A stretch of 64,000 nucleotides of DNA from Endomychus coccineus (taxonomy: Eukaryota; Arthropoda; Insecta; Coleoptera; Endomychidae): contig OY294067.1 of the NCBI GenBank assembly GCA_958510875.1, positions 31,174,912-31,238,911 of the forward strand. The letters are read 5' to 3'. This document shows, in pieces, positions 1 through 12,165 of the stretch (within the stretch, counting starts at the first letter, position 1; each line of letters begins with the position of its first letter). Below the pieces are notes generated by a model, which was not told the DNA's origin, made no database searches, and saw nothing but the letters and a program-made list of their open reading frames with translations. Both the position numbers and the translations under genes were made by a program.

Positions 1-1250
1 CGTTTTTAAGATACCCACATCAACTTTATTTTTTAAATACGGATCTCGATTTTTTATTTAATTTTGGAGTAGCTTATGATCTCCCACAGTTGTCACTAAA
101 TAGTTTGTTATAATGATTTTAGACTTTTTTCTAATTGAAAATAAGATATACACTATATAAAAAAAATTTCAATTTTAAGTTTATGAAAAGATTATTTGTA
201 AAAAAAATTAATATTACAAAATAAAGTACAAATGAATTCGATTTGTTTATGTTGTTAATTTCCATCAATATTGCAACAAATGAAAAGCAATGAAACTATC
301 CCCATAATTCCCCCCTTGATTTTAATTTGGTGTTATTACCTAATTTAAGAACAACGAAAAGTGTAATTTCTGTTCCTGTTGAATAGCAGAAATAAAATGA
401 ACAGTGGAAGATATTCACCTTTATTAGATAAGCGAAAGTATGATATAGAATAAATGTCAGAATATAAAGAAAAAATATGTATTTAAAAATTATACTCTTG
501 GAATATTTGAAGAAAAATTGATCATCTCCATTAATCGTAAACATATGTTAATTAAAATTACCAATATCAAAATTTATTTATAATTTTCTTAGATTTTGTA
601 ACTTTGCATTCATAAAACTATAAAAAAATATTCATATGTGAAATCAAGCGATTTTTTTAGATGATCTTCATCAAATCTACCCATGTATCTAACCATCGTC
701 ATAAAAATGCACATAAGGGTTCTAACAAATTTTGTCCAATTGTGAATATATTTTTGTATTCTAGGATTAAATCTAACTTCAATCTAACCTCGAATCTTAC
801 TTGTGACAATGGCAACTTTCTAAAATATATATTTTATTTCAGGTTTTAGTATTATCACACCTACATCGTTAATTTGTCCAAATATTAATTATAAAATTCG
901 ATTGTCCTAATGGTATACCCCGTGAATTTATGTTTTTCATATATAACTCGTAGGAAAGGAAATTCCAATTGTCAAACGAAAATGGATTTCTTTCCCCTAG
1001 TAGTTAAAAAAAATGCTATTTTCACGTTATAAAAAGATGTGAATAGCTATTAAAATTATAATCCCCTATTGTCTAAAGTTTTTATCTTCTATGACCATCT
1101 TTTAAAATGGCGGAATATGTGTAAACGTTACGAAGTGATTTGCCAACGATCACCTTAGCCTTAGCGTATTATTGAACTTTTAAAAACAACTCACAAGGTG
1201 GCATTTCCTCTTGGTAAGGTTCCAAGTAGTGAAGTATGTCCGTAATATGT
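1..1250. other. No gene recognised
   Basis: AT-rich DNA with frequent stops in all frames. The longest open stretches are under 85 codons and resemble no family I know. I see no terminal inverted repeats or protein relics. Confidence 0.5.
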
Positions 1251-1289
1251 AATATAGTAAACGATATATGCGTTCACGTCACAGAGGAG

Positions 1290-1731
1290 AGAGTGGTTTA
1301 GTTGTTGGTGAAGATGGCTGCTGTCGCTGTGCCCCACTCACTATTCCTCTCCTTTACTGAGCTTGTTCTGTAGACTGTAGCTATTGCAATCAGTTCTGCT
1401 ATAGTTGGTGCCCTACTTTGTACCTGGATTAAACTACGTTCATAGCTGTTTCTGTAGTACAACTACTACCGTTAGTGTATGCGGTCGGTCCAAAGAACGC
1501 ACTCTCTGAGGTTCTCACCTTAGCCGCCTTCTCGCGCTAGTTCCTCTATGTTCTTGATGTGTCTGATTTTAATCTAGTGTGCCTCTGTAACATGTGGACT
1601 TATTGGAACGTTATTTGACAACTGGAGATATTCGTTCGAATGGTTGCTGTAACCGATTTCGAAATGTGAACTTCAACCTTCACTCAAGTTTCGTGAACTT
1701 ACTGATTAATGGGAAAAAATGTCTTCATTTG
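1290..1731 (+). other. Candidate untranslated first exon (possibly Hr4)
   Basis: This block is clearly richer in G and C than its surroundings and ends in a strong splice donor, TTTG followed by GTAAGA, with the GT at 1732-1733. It has no long ORF; a 19-codon reading frame starting near 1313 ends in TAG and could at most be an upstream ORF. The next recognised exon on the same strand is the Hr4 start-codon exon at 33964, whose start codon lies 5 bases after its acceptor, so Hr4 must have at least one upstream non-coding exon. This block is the best candidate I see, but nothing in the sequence proves the link. The transcription start is not defined. Confidence 0.3.
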
Positions 1732-1819
1732 GTAAGAACAATTAATTTCAAAATATCTTCTATTTGTGATTGGAAAACATATTGCTATAGAAAAGAAGAT
1801 GTGTTTATGTGTATTTAAG

Positions 1820-4130
1820 GCATTTCTCAAATATCTACATATAATTTGAAAACGAAGAACGCATTTAATAAGTATTTGTTATTTACATATACGTCGCAAA
1901 TAAATAATGTTTCCTATTCCGTATAAAATTAATACACCACTCTACTATTTATTTTATATGTTAAGTATATATAAGATGAACCTAAAAAAATTAATTAGGG
2001 AAGATGAAAAGGCAAAGAGCCCTTTTGTGATAATTTATCGATACCCCAAATGTTATTCCTTAAAATATTAAAATTCTGCAATTATGAGATATATGTACAT
2101 TTAAATCAATGAAATGATGTTTTATAAAAATGTTGAAAATATCTACCTAAATAATAATGTCATAAAAATTATTATTGTTTTGCGACACATTTTTGTTTAA
2201 CGCGTAATAAAAATTCTTGAACTATTTCATTCACTTCTGTATGTATAATCAGAACATTCTGCATGAATCATTTCCAACTGAGTTTGAAAACATCGAAACA
2301 AGATAACCAATCATTTTTGTTGTAGCGAGATTTATTTCAGATTGATGTAACTATATTTTAGAAATTAATTAATAATGATAAAATGATATGAACATGAGCA
2401 ATGTAACCGATTGAAAATACAATTGTTTTGTTCGGAATCACCATGTTTATTAAACCGTTTATTGCATCATATTCTAAGATGTTGTCGAAATTACATTTAA
2501 CTGTTTAATAAACGTGATATTCAACAATGTTATTAATATTAATATTTGCTTGAAAATGGAAAATCACAAAGTTACGAACAAATCAATTCAATTCATGGGC
2601 AACAAATTTCTTTTAAAATCAGAGAATGAGTAAAGTCTGTATACGAAATGAGAATATTCATACTTAAGATGTCATAAATTCTAATGGCTTTTTAGATCGA
2701 AAAAAAATGCAAAAATAAACCATAGAACAAAATTAACCAATTTGAATTACATTTTTGATTATTTTCGGTAAACTCAATATATTAGGTGCTACAGAATACA
2801 AATGTTCTTCCTTTTAAACTACAAGACATATTTCCATTTGGCTATCACAATTGTTATAAAAGTGACTGACATGTGACCATATATCAAATATTCTTGGAAA
2901 ATGATGATTTATTTGTTTCTATATCTCTTTAAACAAGTTGTACCAGGAACGGAAACTGAAGAAACTTCACTTAAAACTGATGATGAAAATGCAATTGATT
3001 AGATTCCGATTTCGGATAATGAAAAGTTAACCTTACACTGCGATAAAAACGAAAAATCGTATCGCGAAAACGGATTTGTCAATAATTGTTGCCAAAGCTA
3101 TGTCGAAAATTCCTCCAATTATATAAAACTATAAATATTTACTCTAGTTTGAGATCATCGACCTGTAACCTAAAATACTTAATGCGATTCAATAATATAT
3201 GATTACATCTTATATACTTAATGTCAATGTCATGTTTTAGTTAAATTTTGGGGCCACTATGTAGTTTTTCTTAAAATACATAACATAGTTATGTTGATAT
3301 CCAGAATGTATACCGAATATTTTAGACTTAGGAAGTAAGCCAAAATTTCTGGGATTAATGAAATTTTAAAGATATGTTTCATTCAAAAATCAATCTTGTA
3401 CATAATTATATCTTAGTTTTCTTCGAGAGAGCTGCATGTTTGAAATATCACCTCATGTTCCTTGTTCATAAAATCGTTTCTACGTGTACATCTACGAGAA
3501 TATTCACATCTTCGAATAATTTAGGCCAGCGAAATTAGAAGGATTTTGAACTTAACATAATACAAATTTTGTATCAAGCTGTGTTTCATATGGTTTTATA
3601 ACGGAGAAAGTTCTCTATAATGGACCATATGTTCCGACAAAACTCGATGACGAAACTATTGCAAAATTGTTTCCAATTTCTTCAAAACCAAATTCTCGGT
3701 AAAAACATGAATATGAGCATAACATTTCAGATTGATTACAAATATAAATATAAATAATTGACTACTTATCCATATTCATTACCAATTCCAATAATCTCTA
3801 GAAAGTGGTGATGGCCATTATGTTTGAAGAAAATGTTGGGGGTTCCGTTTAGATCTCCAGCGATTCCGAAATTCAAGAATGCTCGAAATTTTTCAATTTT
3901 GAAGTTAGTCTCCCTGTAGTGGCAACCAGGTATATTTATTTATCAAAGGTCGCGATAATCAACGAAGATAAATTTCGGAAGTTGTCTCTCTTCAGAATAT
4001 TCAATGACTTCCTAGTAATCAATGGATTATGCAATCAATTAACCTTTACTCGTATATCATAGTTATTCAAAGTTATTTAGATAAATTTTAATAAACGGAA
4101 ATTATTCATTAATCGCTTCTGTTGGAAACG
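1820..4130. other. No gene recognised
   Basis: AT-rich sequence without convincing coding potential, terminal repeats or transposase relics. If the candidate exon before it is real, this is the start of the first Hr4 intron. Confidence 0.45.
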
Positions 4131-4139
4131 CATTGACAA

Positions 4140-5466
4140 AGTTAATAAACTATAAAAGAATTCACACTGTGAATACACTACAACACTATAAATAATCAGC
4201 CTTATCTATTAAAAATGCTGTTGAAGAACTGAGGACCTTTCGGCTACTGGATTAGAAATCAAAATGTGCTTGTTTAAATACTATTTGGGGATAATAATCC
4301 ACACAAGGAGTTACCCTTAGCTAAAGATAAATCGGAATTTATTAAATTGGTTTTCCGTTTATACATTTCAATATTTTTTTAATTACTTTATTGTATTTGA
4401 TATTTGTCCGTGCTATGTTTATAACTGATGAACTTTCTTGAGAAATGGTGTCACCTACCTATATCTAAAATATGTGCGACTAACACTGATTTGTCACCTC
4501 TATTTTTCTTTATATAGGCAAAATGTTCCCTATACCGAGTTAAAATGTTCCATCTAGCTTAACTCACATAGCATTTTAACCACGATTCACAATCGATTTT
4601 GTAAATTCCGAATTTGTCAAAGTCGGAAAATTCATCAAAGGTGTTGCCTAAACTGTTGTATTGCGAATTTATTGAACTATTTGAAGGTATTGGCTCTAAT
4701 TTACTTATTTGGTTTCGTTCCAATTTCCTTTGTGCTTGGAAATTAAATTATTGATCAATGATTTGTAGTCACCATTGTCCAACGCTCTTTGCTGAAGTTT
4801 CTCAACTTCTTTGTTATAATTTTGCTGGCTCAAAGGGACTTTCAATAATCTATGAACACGACTATTAAATGGAGGTATTTTATAATTAAATGGTATAGCT
4901 GAACCTATTTGTTTACTGGGTTTTCTGTATATGTCGAATTCCAAGTGATTACCATATTTTTTAATGTTGATATGAAGGAAAGGGAGCTGTTTATCTGTTT
5001 CTATTTCGAAGATGAATTTTAGTGACTTAAATTAGCTATTGAGCATGTACAAACAGCCATCTAAATCAAAATATTTACTTATAATTGCGAAAATCTCATA
5101 ATATATATATACCAAATTTTTGGGAATTGATTCAATTTTGATTTAAAGGAAGTTCCAAGTTCACAAAATATTGGCTAAGGAGAGAGTGGATTGCCCATTG
5201 TACATCCTTTTGTTTTGTTTATGGTAGTTTTTGATGCAAATGAAATAATTTTGCTCCATACATAAAGGCGTAAGGATCCCGTATTCTGTGCAGTTTGTAT
5301 CGGCGATATTAATATTTGAAAGCCATTTCTTCAAAATGTTTATCGACTCAGGGATTGGGGCATATGTAAATAGTGGAACAACATCAAATGAAACGTGACT
5401 ATCACCAGATTCAAGTTTGAAATCTTTCAATATTGCAATTAGTTCCGAAGAATTTATCACAGACAA
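4140..5466 (-). mobile_element. Penelope-like retroelement, decayed copy
   Basis: Read on the minus strand the order is reverse transcriptase, endonuclease, 3' pseudo-LTR. The piece at 5466-5161 has the RT palm motif SFDVVPLFT, with its catalytic Asp, and near its end a degenerate form of the PLE motif GTSMGNPLSP. The piece at 4944-4705 has the thumb-region motif FDIYRKP. Between about 4690 and 4400 there are GIY-YIG endonuclease relics (GIYKIDCES, then TRYREHFA). About 240 bases of non-coding 3' sequence follow, similar to the ends of the PLE copies near 13.6, 15.1 and 36.5 kb. Stops and frame changes between the pieces show the copy is dead. PLEs retrotranspose using RT and a GIY-YIG nuclease. 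Confidence 0.75.
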
Positions 5467-5974
5467 ACTTGGCTTGAAAGCTGATGCATACCTGTACTAG
5501 CCATTTTGCTATGTTATACGTGGGACAATTAATGTTTGAAATGATTGGTCTCATGAATTTACTATATATAGTTTAGGAAGATTATGATATGAAAGTCTAA
5601 TTCTAATGAATGATTTACTAATTTTAATTTGATTCATTTGCGTGTCAAATGTATGATTGTAGGTTGTAGGTACAGAAAATATATTGGAAATGATTAAGAA
5701 ACCGCTAATGTAAAACGTTATGATATACTCTATGTTACATTGACATTTTATTGCAATAGTCAGCATAATGTGTTTACTAAATAAAAATAGATCGCGGAAT
5801 AGCAACCCATCTCTAATTCTTATTAACTAACACTTCGACCTGTGCAATACACTCCCCTTTCCCTATCGCACAACAAAAGTTCTTCTTCTGTTTATCTTAT
5901 TAACAATATGATGCGTCCGGCTCTCTTACTCTCACATGTATCCTATACACATTATTTCAGAAGTTTTAATTTCC

Positions 5975-6190
5975 AATTAATAAAGTATAAAAGAGTTCAC
6001 ACTGTGGTTATATTATAACACTATTGATAAGAAATAATCACCCTTATCCACTAAAAATACTATTAAAGTGCTGAGGACATTTCGGCTAGTAAGTAGCCAT
6101 CATCAGAGGCTACTTACTACCCGAAATGTCCTCTCAGTAATTTAGTAGTATTTTTAGTGGATAAGGGTAATTATTACTTATTAATAGTTA
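5975..6190. repeat. Head-to-head pair of PLE pseudo-LTR ends (hairpin)
   Basis: About 80 bases at 6021-6102 are repeated in inverted orientation at 6108-6187 with only about 5 bases between the arms. Both arms match the pseudo-LTR tail of the PLE family at 4.1 and 13.6 kb (CTAAAAATACTATTAAAG and neighbours). On the minus strand 6106-6080 reads CTGATGA, a GGCT/AGCC hairpin, then GAAA, which is a hammerhead-like core without an evident stem I. Confidence 0.7.
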
Positions 6191-6995
6191 TTAGTTAGTG
6201 TTATGTCCAATTGTATATGAAAATCATTGCGAGTTCAACGTCTTATATTCCAAAGGAAACAACCATATATACATTTTTTGTTGGCATAACATTTTGACAT
6301 TGGCCAATTTTATGAAAAATTGCCAATTTGTAAGAGAAGTATTGTAATCGGCCCAAAAAATTTATTTTTGGGGAAAATTGCTTTCGAATATTTTACCTGT
6401 CACCTTTATATCGTACCTATGAAAATAATTACAGATTTTCGTAAATAACTTTATTTCACATCTTCTATAATAAGTATGTATCACATATTGCATATCTTTG
6501 GACCCATTTCCTATGCTTGATTGGCTGGTAATTCCAGGATTTCTGCGTTTACTACAAGAGTAAATGTTTCACCACATAGTGGCATCCGCAAAATGAATTA
6601 ATTAAGATGGAGTAAGGGTAGCGAACGAAGTCGTCTCTTGAGTGGACTTATATGGCACAAGGTATGTCCTCGTGTAGCGGCCAAACAATAAATGCAATCC
6701 ACTTGAAATTTTGAGGCGAACTAGATATGATGCTCTAAATTTACTTGCATAAAAATTCAATGTTGTACCTTGATCCGTTTTCGGGTTATCAAGCAGAGAG
6801 GTCCGTCGAAGTACTCGACGCTAATCGCGTTGTTTCGCACACTCTTTCGTGCGCTAACTATCTGACCGATTGTGAAAGAATCGAGCTCGCGTAACTAGAC
6901 AGACTGCGGCTCGCGCTCTTGATCGGGTTGTGCAAAAGACGGAGTGAGCATAGCGATCGAAGTTTTTCCTTCTTTGTACTCTCTCAATCACTCCG
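6191..6995. other. No gene recognised; GC-richer stretch at 6780-6960
   Basis: No coding potential or repeat ends recognised. The interval 6780-6960 is richer in GC and in CG dinucleotides than its surroundings and joins the retrotransposon relic that follows. It may be part of that element's 3' end or an unrelated regulatory stretch. Confidence 0.35.
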
Positions 6996-6997
6996 TC

Positions 6998-8571
6998 TTA
7001 ACCATTTGGACATATGCACAGCGTATATTGATAGTTAATAACTCGTTTTGGGATTTTTTCCATATAAACTTTGACTACACGAGAGAAAAACCTATAATGT
7101 TCGAAGAACATCGTGTGATCCAGCAGTGGAATGTAGGGAGAGGAGATAGGCATTCGTATTTTTCTTGAAGGTTTGGAGGTTATAGGTATAGGGTAATACC
7201 TCACTAGGTGAAGAGTTCCACAACTCCGCTGTTCGATAAAAAAATGAAGTTTGATAGGAAGAAGTTCGACAGGTCTCGAGTTTGACAGTGAAGTGGTGAC
7301 TAGTTTGAGCTCGTCTAGTCCGCCTATCTGGAATCTCTCGTGGTGGAACAACAGGCGAGATTTATGATGAATATCGACCATGGAAATATCTATAGAAAAG
7401 GGAGAGATCCCCCACCTTTCTACGATGAAAGGTGCAGCAGAAGTCATTGAATCTAATGAATTTTCGGCAAATAGCTAAGAAGTGGCGTGGTGTACTTTAT
7501 GTGACAAGTATAACAACAACCGATTATTCGTTCACAATCATGTGAAAGCGTTCTTTTACCTTGAACCACTACAAATCTGCTTAAAAATTAGGAATTTAAT
7601 TGATTCCTTATAAAAGCATTTAAAATCTTTACGTCAATTGAATAAACCAGTTGATAACTGGGACACTCTCATAATATATCTAATTGTTACTAAATAACAT
7701 TTCGTCTAGAGAGTGGGAACAATTAAGGCAGGCAAAAACGTTCCTTCGTTAGATGACTTAAAAAACTTTCTTAAAGTTCGTGCTAATCTACTAGAAACAT
7801 ATGAGATAAAAGGTGAGTCAAAACTGCTAGAAAAAACATCTTTAAAAGCCATACAACAAGAATGAATTAACTCGTAAGTGTGACATCATCAATCAAACGA
7901 ATAGAGCTCTCTTCTGAATAGAATCCAAGAACTTCAGAGTATGTTTGGGAGCCGAACTCCAACCATGTGAACAGTACTCCATGACAGGTCGAATCTGTGC
8001 TTTGTTGATAATGAGGAGCTGCTGGGATGTAAAGTAGCTCTTGGCACGGAATAGAAAACCAAATTTTTGTGATGCGGTTTTCGCATTGGACCTTACATGA
8101 TCGTTCCATGAGAAAGCGCTGTTGGTGGTGATCACGAGCATTGTTATCGAAGACTTCATAGAAATAGCTCTACCTGAAATCATCATATTAGGGATTGTGG
8201 GGATCTGCCTTCTTGGAGAAGACTCAAACTTGAATTTCGGTTGCATTAAACTCTACTAGATTATCAGATCCTCATTTCAAAATCTTTGCTCCATTAATCT
8301 CCATTAATTGCGTCAACCTGTCCTTGTCTCGATCCTCTGGCTTCATTGGATGGTATAGGGGCTCTAGATGAGAAAACGGTATGAAGTGTACCATCATCTG
8401 CAAAGCTGTGGACGGGACAGGTGGTCACATCCAGTTGATATGGAGCAGAAACAAAGCTGCTGCCTAGACAGATCCCTGTGGAATTCCAGTTTTGATAGGT
8501 ATTGTAACGGAGGATACTCCGTCAACCACCACATGGAAGTGATCTATCTCGATAGTAAGCGACTACTGTGA
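6998..8571 (-). mobile_element. Non-LTR retrotransposon relic (RT and C-terminus)
   Basis: Read on the minus strand, 8571-8250 covers the RT region before and around the catalytic box; its YxDD-type motif is degraded to a FADDG-like sequence. From 8246 to 7867 there is a typical post-RT segment (SFTSQQLLI-like and PVMEYCSHGWSS). From 7447 to 6998 the C-terminal domain continues, with SRPVELLPI and a tail resembling other LINE C-termini. A second copy at 37968-38790 on the + strand aligns through the whole length, which confirms they are one family. The copy is split at 7448-7866 by an inserted piece of another retroelement and has several stops and frameshifts. Confidence 0.75.
7448..7866 (+). 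mobile_element. BEL/Pao-type gag (DUF1759-like) fragment
   Basis: This segment interrupts the minus-strand non-LTR relic. On the + strand from about 7636 the reading PVDNWDTLIIYL, then WEQLRQAKNVPSLDDLKNF, then LKVRANLLETYE resembles the gag-like DUF1759 region of BEL/Pao elements. One stop interrupts it near 7695 and another ends it at 7863-7865. No long terminal repeats were seen, so this is only a fragment. Because it sits inside the LINE relic and the LINE continues on both sides, it arrived later. Confidence 0.5.
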
Positions 8572-9375
8572 TGTGGTGATACAAGTTGCACAGTTATTAG
8601 AAAGTAAATTTGTGTTTTATTAACATTTCACTATTAAATTTTCATTGCATGGATTCAAATTGATTTATTTGAACCCGGTAGTTACATGTTCCTGTATTAA
8701 TAGCACATTCCGCATTATGATGCCATTGACCGTTTTCAACTCTCAAAATTTTATGCACGTAGGTATTTGATGACTTTCTAATAAAAAATATTATTATTGC
8801 GACAAAATGGTTAGCTGATCAATGAGGATAATTCATAATCTACCCGGTACTTCAAATGCAATAATTAGAAAACATTACATTTAACATAAACAAAGGTTAG
8901 CATCAAACCTTGAGTAAAGAAATAAATTCCTTAACCGGAATTCTATACTTTATACCTAACTATTTTAGCTTTGTTGTTGTTCGTTGTATTTCGTACGATA
9001 TTCACAACGAATCATGTACAATGCTGTGACAAATCCTTGCTTAACCGTCATCCATGTGAATTATCTCGTATTTATATAAGATATAAATTTCTAACAACAA
9101 TACTAGACAAAAATGCATTTTAACAAATAAAGATAAAACTAACTACAAGGTTTGAATGTTTTCAATCAGAGAAGTGATAATTTCATATTGCTGGAATAAT
9201 CTTCTCCACTAGTCCAGTCAAAAGTGTGGATAAATAGGGGTCATTACTAAAATTTTATAGACTGCACGAAAATGCAAAATTCTTTTTGCATCGTATACAG
9301 GATAGCTTATACATTGTTAGTTAGAAAAAGATAAAGGGGCACGTGATTATTACTATTAATAAACAATGAAAAACC
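8572..9375. other. No gene recognised
   Basis: AT-rich intronic or intergenic DNA with no coding potential, repeat ends or protein relics that I can identify. Confidence 0.45.
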
Positions 9376-9379
9376 ATTT

Positions 9380-9710
9380 TCAATTAACAAATGGAATGTC
9401 TTTTATAACAAATGAAATATCTCGAGCTCTCTTAATCCAAAGTTTCTGAAATGTGCAATCAGGAAGTATTTTGTTCCGCTGATTACGAATCTGAAGTAGG
9501 AAAATGGAAAATCTGGCCCGTTTGCTGGAGAATCCGGAGAATTTTACCAAATCTTTTTTCATTTCTTCTCGGACTGTGGTATTGAAATAATGAAATGCCG
9601 TGATGTGTCTCGGTACAATTTTCACTAATAGAAGGAAAATTGTGGAAAATTGGTGGAAAATTGCGTCGTTTTCCTTTATATTCCTATCTCGGTCCTCGTT
9701 CAACGTATTT
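9380..9710. repeat. Dispersed repeat, copy 1
   Basis: The part from about 9560 to 9706 (CTTCTCGGAC through TGCCGTGATGTGTCTCGG to TCCTATCTCGGTCC) recurs at 60862-61010 with a few substitutions. The upstream part contains CCGCTGATTACGAATCTGAAG near 9477, a diverged version of the core motif of the foldback elements. No coding function recognised. Confidence 0.6.
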
Positions 9711-9965
9711 AATCATGTTTTCGTGAACGCTGAGTATTATCTTATGATCATAAAATCAAAACCGACGATAGTTTTCCGAAAACACTTAACAATGAAAATT
9801 TACCATTTCTACACGAAAAACTTTAATTATTTTGTTTTTAGAATAATTTTAGTCAGTGTTGAACAATATGAGAGCGAATTTCCAGAGCTCCATTCACTGT
9901 TTTATAAATGCAATATGAAAGAGTTTAAACAAGGCAATTTCCATCACCCTTCATAAAAATTATAC

Positions 9966-10078
9966 GAAGAAGCTAGGTATAGTAATTCAATGGTTTTGGC
10001 AATTCCTCTGACAGCAACATAAAATGTATTTGCTGTCAGTGGAATTGTCAAAATCATTGAATTACTACAACTTCTTCC
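9966..10078. repeat. Imperfect hairpin, short palindromic element
   Basis: About 50 bases at 9966-10016 pair with 10030-10078 around a short AT-rich loop (for example CTGACAGCAA with TTGCTGTCAG). It has the form of a tiny MITE or foldback. The duplicated target is not clear. Confidence 0.6.
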
Positions 10079-10244
10079 ATCCTCATAGTCAACGAATTTT
10101 GAAAAATCATCTGGTGAACGAAAAACGGCCAGATCTGCTGGAGTTGCCCGTTTCCCACCATCAAATAGGCCTGACGTCCTCCTCGATAAACAAACCAAGA
10201 TCATGTATGTCATTGAATTCTCTGCTCCGGCAGAGAAGAACATA

Positions 10245-11114
10245 GTCTTGAGAGAGGAGGAAATAAAAAAGTGGCTGGAACGATTTAACCAGTTTGTTTT
10301 TTGCTTACATGCATTTTAGCATTTCTACAGAGGAAAATGCATTATTTTGAATCTTCTTTCAGGAGCTTACATTCAATGTGAAAAAAAGTAGCCTAATATA
10401 GCAGGAATAGACCATACTTTCTTACTCGGATTGGAGCAACGATGCACATGGGGGTCAGGGCATCCTGGTACCATCGACTGACTCCAGGAAATTCGTGAAA
10501 ATAAGTACTGCAATGGAGTGAAAATTGTTAGGGAGCTTCTGTAGGGGTTACCGGTCATGACCATGAGCCTCAATAGTCACCTGGTGGTCAGAATACTCTG
10601 ATGACCTAGATCAACCAAATTCGTCTCTCTGGATTTTTTTGGCGCTGATCACGATTCTGAAGTCGGAATCAATCGACGATGCATCTTATGAACAGATTTG
10701 TGATGTCGGCAACGGAGAATTCAACAAATACAAAAAATAGTTGTGATCAACATGATTTTCTTTTTCAAGTGCAAAAAAAATTATTGTGAAAATTTTTGAT
10801 TTTAGTGGCACATATTGAAAATTTTAGTAAATACGTTTTTTTTCAAGAATCAACAACAGATAAGTTTACAAGAAAAAAGAACAAAAATCGTATCGTAATA
10901 CACGAACTTCAACTTACAAAACATATTATAAAACAATCCCTGGAGACTACCGAGGTCATCAGGGTATCCTGACCACCAGGTGACTATTGAGGGTCGTGGC
11001 CAAATTCGGCAACCTCAAAAGAACTCCCCTGACAAATTTCATGCCATTTCAAAAGATAATTCCCTGGAAACGACGTTAGTACCAGGATGCCCTGAGCTCC
11101 AGGTGCATCGTAGT

Positions 11115-11146
<32 letters not shown>

Positions 11147-11693
11147 TTTTACTCTGATCAACAGGTATAAAACCCAATTAAAGATCAGGAATTTGAATCT
11201 GGCACCGGAATCGTGATCATCGACCCCAAATCCCCCCAATTTTGGTCGCGTTTCTGAGCATATCAGAAAATAGTCCTTGGAGATGACCCAGGTAATCAGG
11301 CATATCCTGACTACCAGGTGGCTATTAAGGGTCACGGTCATGACCGACAACCTCAAGAGAACCTCCCTAACAAGTTTCACTCCATTGCAGAAGATATTTT
11401 CACGAATTTCCTGGAGAAGGCGTGGATACCAGAATGCTCTGGCCCCCATGTACGTCGTTGCTCCAATCTGACTTCGGACTCGTGATCAGCGACCCCAAAA
11501 AACTATGTCTATGTCGGCTATATTTGGCCACTTTTTTTCACGTTGCTCCTGAAAGTGCATTCAAACAGATTCGTTTTCCTCTGTAGTAATGCTAAAATTC
11601 ATGTAAACAAAATACAAGCTGGTGACATAAAAGAAGCTTCAAAATCTGTTCAACCGCCTTTCTAGTCGACCTTTTTGGCTTTACTTCCTCGAC
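10245..11693. mobile_element. Foldback element FB1 (TA-flanked)
   Basis: A 1449-bp unit bounded by TA on both sides. The ends are related: GTCTTGAGAGAGGAGG on the left, and on the right the complement of GTCGAGGAAGTAAAGCC. Inner stretches are inverted copies of each other: 10300-10600 matches 11290-11600, including AGCAACGATGCACATGG against its complement. The shared foldback core appears at 10642-10660 (inverse), 11209-11228 and 11481-11502. A TTTA microsatellite lies at 11114-11147. It has no ORF resembling a transposase, so it is non-autonomous. It is not assigned to a superfamily. Confidence 0.65.
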
Positions 11694-11695
11694 TA

Positions 11696-12160
11696 ATAGC
11701 GATTTATACATTTACACATTATTATATGACTGTGATTTATTATACTATTTCTTGCCAAGAAGGTTTAAGATATGAAATCCTAGAAGTGTTTTCCACTCAA
11801 CAATTCTACAATTTAATCTTTTATAGACACATTTAATCAACTTGAATTCAATGAGAATCATTTATCAAGGGCAGTTACAAACTCATATATTTTATTTGAA
11901 TCACATTTGTTCATGGAATGAACAGAATACACATGATCATGGCTACAATAAGTTACCGTGCGTAATATTTCTCGATTATTCTTTGAAAAATATGCATGTT
12001 CGCAATGAAATTATCAAGTAAAATAATAATACATGTTCAACAGTTGAAATTCAGGAAGCTTACTGAATTTCAAAAATGAAATTTTACGTATAAATTTTAA
12101 TTATCTGGAAATGAAGCCATATGATAATAAATAATTTTATATATTGAATCCATGCTTTAT
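11696..12160. other. No gene recognised
   Basis: AT-rich sequence between a foldback element and a PLE copy. No coding or repeat signal identified. Confidence 0.4.
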
Positions 12161-12165
12161 ATATA

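Noticed and set aside
1594..1818. 74-codon + strand frame near the candidate first exon
   Set aside because: No similarity or codon bias, and it crosses the good donor at 1732.
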